DNA of 11,340 nucleotides, from positions 1 through 11,340 of the forward strand of contig CAMPIL010000084.1 in NCBI GenBank assembly GCA_946886375.1, in the 5' to 3' direction. This document shows, in pieces, positions 7,169 through 11,340 of the stretch. The position numbers and the translations under genes are program-made. Source of the DNA: an uncultured Phycisphaerales bacterium (GTDB lineage Bacteria; Planctomycetota; Phycisphaerae; Phycisphaerales; SM1A02). Below the pieces are notes generated by a model. The model did not search any database. It saw nothing but the letters and a program-made list of their open reading frames with translations, and had not been told where the DNA came from. How positions within the stretch are numbered: the first letter of the stretch is position 1; the number at the start of each line of letters is the position of its first letter.

Positions 7169-8032
7169 ATGCCGAGCAGGCCAGCGGTTCTGATCTTCAC
7201 GATGCTGCCACTGGCGGGATGCGCGCATGATGCACTGCGCGACAACACCGCGCTGGTCACCAATACATTGACCGACGTTCATTTTCAGATCGTCCTCGCC
7301 AACGTCGCGCGCTTCCACAACGATCCCGATACGGTCCCTTCGTTCGCGGTCGCCTCAGCCGGCACGGTTTCGATTACCGATCAAGGCAGCGCGGGCGTCA
7401 GCCCCACCTACTCGCCAACCCTGTCCTCGGCTCAGCAGGGCGGCGGCGCGCTGCCGATCCTCTCGCTCCTGTTTCCATTAAGTGCGCAGCGATCGGTCAC
7501 CGAAAACTGGTCGCTCACGCCTGTGACCGATGCAGACAATCTCCGCCGGCTCCGCTGCGCGTATCGGCTGCTGGTGCAAGGCGAATCAGCGCCCAACGCC
7601 GAGTTCTGTCACAAGCAGATGCAGGAATTCTTCCTCGGCGAAGAAGCGAACCTGGCCGACACGTTTCCGCCCCGAGGCTGGTACGCCATCGGCTCCAAGG
7701 AGAATGTCCCCGAGAATGTCCGTTATGTCGCCAGCCACGGCACGACGTTCGTGTGGGTCACCGCAGAAGGCATGAACGGCTTGGCCGTATTCGCAATGGG
7801 CGCTATGGACATGGCCACGGGAAAATTGCACACGCCGCAGCGAACCGTGCTCCGAAAATACAAGGGCGATGCGAAGCCCGAAAACATCGTCGAGACGCAG
7901 GTCACAACGACCGAGGACGATCCCGATGCGCTCGAAGCGATCCGCCAGGGACGAACCCGGCGTCCGATTCGATCGCGAGTCACCGATTCGGCACTGCTCA
8001 ACCCCGGCCTGTTCTTCGTGCCCGGTCCGTAG
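7169..8032 (+). CDS. Predicted lipoprotein of unknown function
   Basis: From the ATG at 7169 the 287-residue product begins with a short lipoprotein signal: one Arg, a hydrophobic stretch (AVLIFTMLP) and the lipobox LAGC, with the modified Cys at residue 18. The mature part opens with a Thr/Asn-rich segment, NTLTDVHFQIVLANVARFHN at about 31-51, then a Ser/Gly/Thr-rich, probably beta or disordered, stretch. A more helical part follows with RRLRCAYRLLV and FCHKQMQEFFLGEE, and then a beta-rich end. From memory, the Q.VL.N.ARF..DP..P block recalls uncharacterised envelope proteins from planctomycetes and proteobacteria; I cannot name a family. Starting at 7106 would give a 21-residue longer, less typical leader, and no start has a clear Shine-Dalgarno. 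The gene stands alone between the flagellar operon and a convergent gene, so context gives no function. Membrane location is inferred from the lipobox. Confidence 0.72.
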   Translation: MPSRPAVLIFTMLPLAGCAHDALRDNTALVTNTLTDVHFQIVLANVARFHNDPDTVPSFAVASAGTVSITDQGSAGVSPTYSPTLSSAQQGGGALPILSLLFPLSAQRSVTENWSLTPVTDADNLRRLRCAYRLLVQGESAPNAEFCHKQMQEFFLGEEANLADTFPPRGWYAIGSKENVPENVRYVASHGTTFVWVTAEGMNGLAVFAMGAMDMATGKLHTPQRTVLRKYKGDAKPENIVETQVTTTEDDPDALEAIRQGRTRRPIRSRVTDSALLNPGLFFVPGP

Positions 8033-8132
8033 AGCGGTTCAATGCCAACGCGCCGGCCGCGCCGCTGCTGCGCAGAGCCGCTGTCGTGACATCAACTCGG
8101 CATAGGACTGGCGGATGGAGGGAACTCGCTCA

Positions 8133-8819
8133 TCAAGGCAGATTGCGGCCGCATTCGGTGCAGATCGAACTGCCGCCAACGGGATACGCGCACGCTGGAC
8201 AGAGGCCGCGCCTGATGCGCCGCCGCCGACGCAGTTTACCTGGCGCCAAGATTGCCGAATACAGCACAACGAACGCTGCTGAGTAGAGAATCGTGTTCAC
8301 GACGAATCCACCAGGCATCGGCGTGATGGGGATCGCCCGCACATAGGTGGTGCTTGGGAACTGTCCACGCTCAAGTTCGTTGCGTTCGGTGTCCACATTG
8401 ACCACGAAGTCACGCTCAGCACACAAAGACCTCATCGGCCAGCCTGACTCGATTCGCACGTTGCGCGAACAAAGCGGAGGAATGTCGTCCAGATCATACC
8501 ACGTTGCATCCGGCGGAGCATCGATGAACGGATCGCTTGTACGATTCTCGTGATATCCAAAACAGTCCAGCGTGTAATGTTGTCGGCACGCAGCCCACGA
8601 AGCCGCGTCGTGCTTGGTTGGTGGCTGACCATGCAGCATTGTGGCGCCTTGGAAACCATCCCAATCATGAGACGCGCGCACCCACATATGCTGCCGATGC
8701 CGTTTGTCCACGTTAAAATGCCGTTGCGCAGCAACCGCACACCCAATCGCCACGGCGAAGTGGGCGACGAGCCCGAGCGCGAGGAACAGAGTCAGTGCTC
8801 GAAAGTACCCGTTTCTCAT
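8133..8819 (-). CDS. Two-helix membrane protein with C-terminal zinc ribbon (paralogue A)
   Basis: The 228-residue product (ATG at 8819) has an N-terminal membrane helix at about 7-29 and an extracytoplasmic segment of about 140 residues with several Trp and five Cys (79, 86, 117, 133 plus 27 near the helix). A second helix lies at about 171-192. A very basic linker, KLRRRRRIRR, follows, then a four-cysteine zinc ribbon CPACAYPV...ICTEC (Cys 207, 210, 220, 223; spacing CxxC-x9-CxxC). Two helices with an Arg-rich stop put the ribbon in the cytoplasm. The frame is open to 8930 (GTG) with an ATG at 8927, but the extension is Pro/Arg/Lys-rich. Alignment of the first helix with its divergent paralogue (8933-9574) supports 8819. 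No Shine-Dalgarno is visible. The function is unknown; a signalling or protein-binding adaptor is possible but unproven. Confidence 0.78.
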   Translation of the reverse strand: MRNGYFRALTLFLALGLVAHFAVAIGCAVAAQRHFNVDKRHRQHMWVRASHDWDGFQGATMLHGQPPTKHDAASWAACRQHYTLDCFGYHENRTSDPFIDAPPDATWYDLDDIPPLCSRNVRIESGWPMRSLCAERDFVVNVDTERNELERGQFPSTTYVRAIPITPMPGGFVVNTILYSAAFVVLYSAILAPGKLRRRRRIRRGLCPACAYPVGGSSICTECGRNLP

Positions 8820-8892
8820 CAAGCGACGCCGTGGCCTGCCAGCCACTGGCGCCGCGGGTTTGCGTTTCGCTTCACCCGTGGCTGCAACCCCG

Positions 8893-8907
8893 CGCCCCTT
8901 CGGGGCG
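8893..8907. other. Short GC hairpin between divergent genes
   Basis: CGCCCC and GGGGCG pair around a 3-nt loop inside the 113-bp space between the divergent paralogues. A -10-like TAGAAT (8914-8919) follows on the + strand, but I find no matching -35. Whether this is a promoter or operator element is a guess. Confidence 0.3.
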
Positions 8908-8932
8908 ATCTCATAGAATAACGCCATCACGC

Positions 8933-9574
8933 ATGAACCGCCGCGCTGTCAAACTTCTTGTGGTGATCCTGCTGCTTATGCTGGGCGGCGCGATCGTGAA
9001 CGTCGCTGTGGCGTGGGGATGCAGTCGCTTGCATCCCATAGCCGCCTATGCGGATTGTCGCCTCGTTTCCGATTATGAACACGAGGTACTTGTCCAAGAG
9101 TCATTGGTTCCCGGTCAATTCCTCGATAAATGGGGCAGTGATTTAGTCGCTTGGGATGCGACTGCATTTGGGCGATGCACCTCAGCGTATTCTCCCCAAA
9201 AGGCGCCGCGGCTTATGAACTTCTATACAGCGGATTTTGCTTACCGAACTGTGGTCGGATGGCCGCAGAAATGTTTCGACGGATGGACCACCTTTCCTGG
9301 CGGCGGATGGCCGCCTCAATCACAGTTTCGAGAGGTGCGCGCGCTCAGGGTTTCCAATAGTTTCCCTCCTTTTTACCCGGACATCATCCCGTTCGCTCCT
9401 CTGTGGCCCGGCTTCGCCATCAACACGATCTACTACGCCGCGATCCTGTGGGTGATTTACTTCACGCCGGGCAAACTGCGTCGCTCGCTCCGCCGCAGAC
9501 GCGGCCTCTGTCCGGCGTGTGCGTATCCGGTTGGCACATCGCCCATTTGCACCGAATGCGGCAAGCCGGTTTGA
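8933..9574 (+). CDS. Two-helix membrane protein with C-terminal zinc ribbon (paralogue B)
   Basis: The 213-residue product has the same build as its divergent neighbour. It has an N-terminal helix at about 7-29, an extracytoplasmic segment rich in Trp, Tyr, Phe and Pro (about 30-158), and a second helix at about 160-178. A basic linker, KLRRSLRRRR, leads to a zinc ribbon with Cys 193, 196, 206 and 209 (CxxC-x9-CxxC). The last 50 residues are nearly identical to paralogue A: PGF..NTI.Y before the second helix, then PGKLRR and RRGLCPACAYPVG.S.ICTECG. The extracytoplasmic parts are much less alike and share only scattered positions such as GWP followed by Cys. This suggests duplication with a conserved cytoplasmic tail and a diverged outer domain. 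The ATG at 8933 lacks a Shine-Dalgarno. It is followed at 17 bp by a third zinc-ribbon gene, so the two are probably cotranscribed. Confidence 0.82.
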   Translation: MNRRAVKLLVVILLLMLGGAIVNVAVAWGCSRLHPIAAYADCRLVSDYEHEVLVQESLVPGQFLDKWGSDLVAWDATAFGRCTSAYSPQKAPRLMNFYTADFAYRTVVGWPQKCFDGWTTFPGGGWPPQSQFREVRALRVSNSFPPFYPDIIPFAPLWPGFAINTIYYAAILWVIYFTPGKLRRSLRRRRGLCPACAYPVGTSPICTECGKPV

Positions 9575-9579
9575 CGCGT

Positions 9580-9584
9580 GGAGG
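9580..9584 (+). promoter_or_regulatory. Ribosome binding site of the third zinc-ribbon gene
   Basis: GGAGG lies 7 nt before the ATG at 9592, inside the 17-bp gap after the previous stop. The ATG at 9588 is in another frame and too close to the site. Confidence 0.75.
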
Positions 9585-9591
9585 TTTATGA

Positions 9592-9990
9592 ATGATTCAA
9601 ATGCTCACCAATCCAAGATTCTGGGCATGGTCGGGTGCGGCTTTGCATGCTGCGTGGGCGTACATCCTCGTGCTGTTTCTCGCGGGCGACCTTGAAACGT
9701 GGGTCACGAACTGGGTCGTTTCGCACCGAAGCCCCACCCTGGGTGGCCCAGCCTACATCATTGCAATCGGCTACATCCTCAAAGCCATTGGATTGCTCGT
9801 TCCGTGCGCCATTGCGTGTTCCATTGTCGGCTTCGTGCTCTGGCAACGATCACAGCGGCGGCTGCATCGCATCGCACATCACCTCTGCCCAACGTGCGCA
9901 TATCCGATCAGCACATGGGGGACGCCAGTCTGCACCGAATGCGGCGCTGCGATTCCCGTTTCGCACCAGCGATCAGCCATGTCGCGATAA
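9592..9990 (+). CDS. Small membrane protein with C-terminal zinc ribbon
   Basis: The 132-residue product has a hydrophobic helix at about 14-31, a short loop, and a long hydrophobic region at about 54-84. It then has a basic segment, QRSQRRLHRIAHH, and a zinc ribbon CPTCAYPI...VCTEC (Cys 99, 102, 114, 117; CxxC-x11-CxxC). The ribbon is clearly related to those of the two upstream genes, including CAYP and CTECG. The membrane part is not related to theirs, and there is no large outer domain. This looks like a shared ribbon module placed on different membrane anchors. A strong Shine-Dalgarno and the 17-bp gap to the previous gene indicate cotranscription with paralogue B. The tail after the ribbon is polar (VSHQRSAMSR). 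The function is unknown. Confidence 0.8.
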   Translation: MIQMLTNPRFWAWSGAALHAAWAYILVLFLAGDLETWVTNWVVSHRSPTLGGPAYIIAIGYILKAIGLLVPCAIACSIVGFVLWQRSQRRLHRIAHHLCPTCAYPISTWGTPVCTECGAAIPVSHQRSAMSR

Positions 9991-10040
9991 GGCGATAAGA
10001 AAATTCCCCGCAACCAACGATCCTGCTCATCATCGTGTTG

Positions 10041-10442
10041 CTACTTCCCCCCGGCGTTGTCCTTCACCGCCGCCTCAAGAACATCAGCCAGCGCGAGCAT
10101 CGCGTTGAAGCCCTCATCGGCTTCGCCATCGTCACCGACAGGCTCGCCGTTGTCATTGGTCTGGAGGAACAATCCTGCCTCCTCGATGTGATCGTTGAGC
10201 GTTTGAAGAACCTCGCAGATCAGCGGCGGCTGACCTTCATCAACGTGCAGCACAGCGTGGCCGGATTTCCTGGCGTCGCGCTCGCGCTCCCGCAGCGCCT
10301 CCTCGCGGCGAGCATGATCGTGCCAAAGGGCGTAGACCAGCGTTTCCAAAGCGAGTTCGTGCGAGATGCCATGCCTCTGAAGGATCGCCTGGGTCGTGTC
10401 GCTTGGACAATAAACTTCGCGATTGTCTGTGGATTCAGCCAT
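10041..10442 (-). CDS. Small acidic protein of unknown function
   Basis: From the ATG at 10442 the product has 133 residues and is acidic. Its main features are an N-terminal polar part, a helical centre (ELALETLVYALWHDHARREE followed by ALRERERDARK), and a segment LHVDEGQPPLICEVLQTLNDH. Near the end come an Asp/Glu/Gly stretch, NDNGEPVGDDGEADEGFNAM, and LALADVLEAAVKD. I see no signal peptide or membrane helix, so a cytosolic location is likely. Codon choice in this frame is GC-rich at third positions, which supports it being real. The frame stays open far upstream, but beyond about 10634 it lies antisense to a better supported gene, and 10443-10560 is AT-richer. No Shine-Dalgarno marks the start. 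The gene converges with the third zinc-ribbon gene, leaving a 50-bp gap. I do not recognise a family. Confidence 0.6.
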   Translation of the reverse strand: MAESTDNREVYCPSDTTQAILQRHGISHELALETLVYALWHDHARREEALRERERDARKSGHAVLHVDEGQPPLICEVLQTLNDHIEEAGLFLQTNDNGEPVGDDGEADEGFNAMLALADVLEAAVKDNAGGK

Positions 10443-10637
10443 TTCAAATCCATCGGCAAGAAAGTCAATTTGACTTCGATACGTCCGAATAAATTTTTCA
10501 GAGGCTTCAAATCGATTGCCGAAATAATTCTTCAGTTCCTCCGGGGCCGGGGGAGATTGATTGCATGAATTCGGCCTCGGGCATTTCCGCCCCCCGTCTT
10601 TCCCTTGGATTTGGAACCCAAGGAACGAGGCCATGTC
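10443..10637. other. Divergent intergenic region, left half AT-richer
   Basis: This 195-bp space separates the - strand acidic-protein gene from the + strand gene at 10638. Its left part (about 10443-10560) is clearly richer in A and T than its surroundings, as expected for a promoter area, though I cannot name a convincing -35/-10 pair. CCTTGG (10603-10608) and CCAAGG (10618-10623) form a small inverted repeat just ahead of the ribosome binding site on the right. If the acidic protein starts further upstream, the left part could be coding. Confidence 0.35.
10627..10630 (+). promoter_or_regulatory. Ribosome binding site of the gene at the right edge
   Basis: GAGG, within AGGAACGAGG, ends 7 nt before the ATG at 10638. 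It selects this ATG over the out-of-frame ATG at 10633. Confidence 0.65.
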
Positions 10638-11340
10638 ATGTCCAACCATCCATGCAATCATCATCGCCCGCATACCTTCGAACCCCCAGCATCTTCGGTC
10701 CGCTTCACGCTGCCGCGCGCGGATCATGAACTGCACGAATGGATGCGCACTGCGGTCGATCTCTTCAAAGATGACCCCGCGCGCTTCGGCCTCAAGCCCG
10801 AACACGCCGAATCGCTGATGAGGCGCTTCCTGGTCTTCGATGAACACTATCGCAGGGTCATGAAGACCAGCACGTGCACGCCGCTGGCCATTCGCCAGAA
10901 GAACACCATTCGCGACACCATGCGCCCGATCCTGCTGCGCATCATTGATGAAATTCGCCGCGATCCCAACATCGATGTGCGCGCCAAGTATGAACTGGGC
11001 TTCAAGCCCGGCAGCCAAGCGCGCGGCCGCAGCGCGCCGCCGATCACGCCGCCGGATTCTTTTCCAGTGCTGAGCATCATCGCCGCAGGCGACGGCACGC
11101 ACACGCTTCGCTTCGCGGATTCCAATGCCCCGCACAAGCGCGGCAAGCCCGCATCCGCGAAATGGCTCGACTTGCAGATCATCATCGCGCCGATGGGCAT
11201 CGGCCCGTTCCTCTCGCCGATCGTCGATGCCTGCCCGCCCAGCATGTTCATTCGGCACGAGCGGATCACGCGCAACCCGTTCACGATCAGGTTTGAAAGG
11301 CCAGCCCCAGCCGGAAGTTGCCCCGCCCCCGGAAATGCCC
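10638..11340 (+). CDS. Hypothetical protein, helical N-terminus plus beta domain, 3' partial
   Basis: The frame starting at the ATG at 10638 has no stop before the window ends, giving 234 codons. A polar His/Pro leader comes first. A helical part at about 28-115 follows (ELHEWMRTAVDLFKDD, ESLMRRFLVFDEHYRRVMK, then AIRQKNTIRDTMRPILLRII). A Pro-rich linker with LGFKPG and PPITPPDSFP (about 119-143) comes next. After it is a probable beta domain containing THTLRFADSNAPHKRGKPAS (about 155-174). From memory this order matches an uncharacterised family seen in planctomycetes and Bacteroidetes: a helical bundle with R..iR, then a 'LG(I/L)...P.P...P' linker, then 'H.i.F.D....RAKP.G..G.eiw'. Members of that size are about 200-230 residues, so the stop is probably close beyond the edge. 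A good Shine-Dalgarno and sustained GC-rich third positions support it. The function is unknown. Confidence 0.78.
   Translation, partial: MSNHPCNHHRPHTFEPPASSVRFTLPRADHELHEWMRTAVDLFKDDPARFGLKPEHAESLMRRFLVFDEHYRRVMKTSTCTPLAIRQKNTIRDTMRPILLRIIDEIRRDPNIDVRAKYELGFKPGSQARGRSAPPITPPDSFPVLSIIAAGDGTHTLRFADSNAPHKRGKPASAKWLDLQIIIAPMGIGPFLSPIVDACPPSMFIRHERITRNPFTIRFERPAPAGSCPAPGNA

Noticed and set aside
8033..8132. Possible terminator between convergent genes
   Set aside because: The 100-bp gap is GC-rich with only short, imperfect complementarities and no T-run; I could not support a specific hairpin.
8820..8930. 37-residue N-terminal extension of the - strand zinc-ribbon gene
   Set aside because: It is a Pro/Arg/Lys-rich stretch ahead of a normal membrane-helix N-terminus. 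The paralogue starts directly before its helix, and the extension would leave only 2 bp between divergent genes.
10035..10568. + strand frame opposite the acidic protein
   Set aside because: No ribosome binding site and no recognisable pattern; third-position base choice favours the - strand frame.
10443..11258. Upstream part of a 405-codon - strand frame covering 10041-11258
   Set aside because: Over 10638-11258 it is antisense to a + frame with a Shine-Dalgarno, a coherent domain pattern and better codon use. Its own translation is Arg/Ala-rich in the way typical of GC-rich antisense frames.

Overview
The window is GC-rich bacterial DNA. It most likely comes from a flagellated planctomycete, probably of the Phycisphaerae. 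Three things support this. The left 60% is a bacterial flagellar hook/export gene cluster. Most genes have weak or no Shine-Dalgarno sequences. Small membrane proteins ending in a CPxCAYP...CTECG zinc ribbon are, from memory, a style common in that lineage. The lineage call is inference from family style, not a database result.

Region 1 (1-6827, all + strand) is one compact flagellar operon: fliI (5' end outside the window), fliJ, a MotE/YlxF-like membrane coiled-coil gene, fliK, flgD, a gene of the TIGR02530/PF12611 'flagellar operon protein' type, and flgE. The order matches the fliI-fliJ-ylxF-fliK-flgD-flgE core of the Bacillus fla/che operon. Spacing is tight: the MotE-like gene and fliK overlap by 32 nt, and flgD and its successor share an ATGA. 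Together the products power and chaperone type III export (FliI, FliJ), set hook length (FliK), cap the growing hook (FlgD) and build it (FlgE). A perfect 12-bp stem hairpin 30 nt after flgE probably ends the unit.

Region 2 (6828-7168) is non-coding as far as I can see. It holds the hairpin, a pair of 14-bp direct repeats 20 bp apart and many GCTGA pentamers. Region 3 (7169-8032, +) is a single predicted lipoprotein of unknown function.

Region 4 (8133-9990) holds three small membrane proteins with a C-terminal four-cysteine zinc ribbon. Two are clear paralogues transcribed divergently (8133-8819 on -, 8933-9574 on +). The third (9592-9990, +) follows the second at 17 bp and shares only the ribbon. 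Region 5 (10041-11340) holds a small acidic protein of unknown function on the - strand and, divergently, a + strand gene with a good ribosome binding site that runs off the right edge. That gene resembles a family of planctomycete/Bacteroidetes proteins with an N-terminal helical part and a C-terminal beta domain.

The flagellar genes are ordinary in kind but have notable variants: a short FlgD, a long FlgE and a divergent TIGR02530 protein. The least explained material is the zinc-ribbon trio and the genes around it. I see no tRNA, rRNA, CRISPR array, insertion sequence or phage gene.
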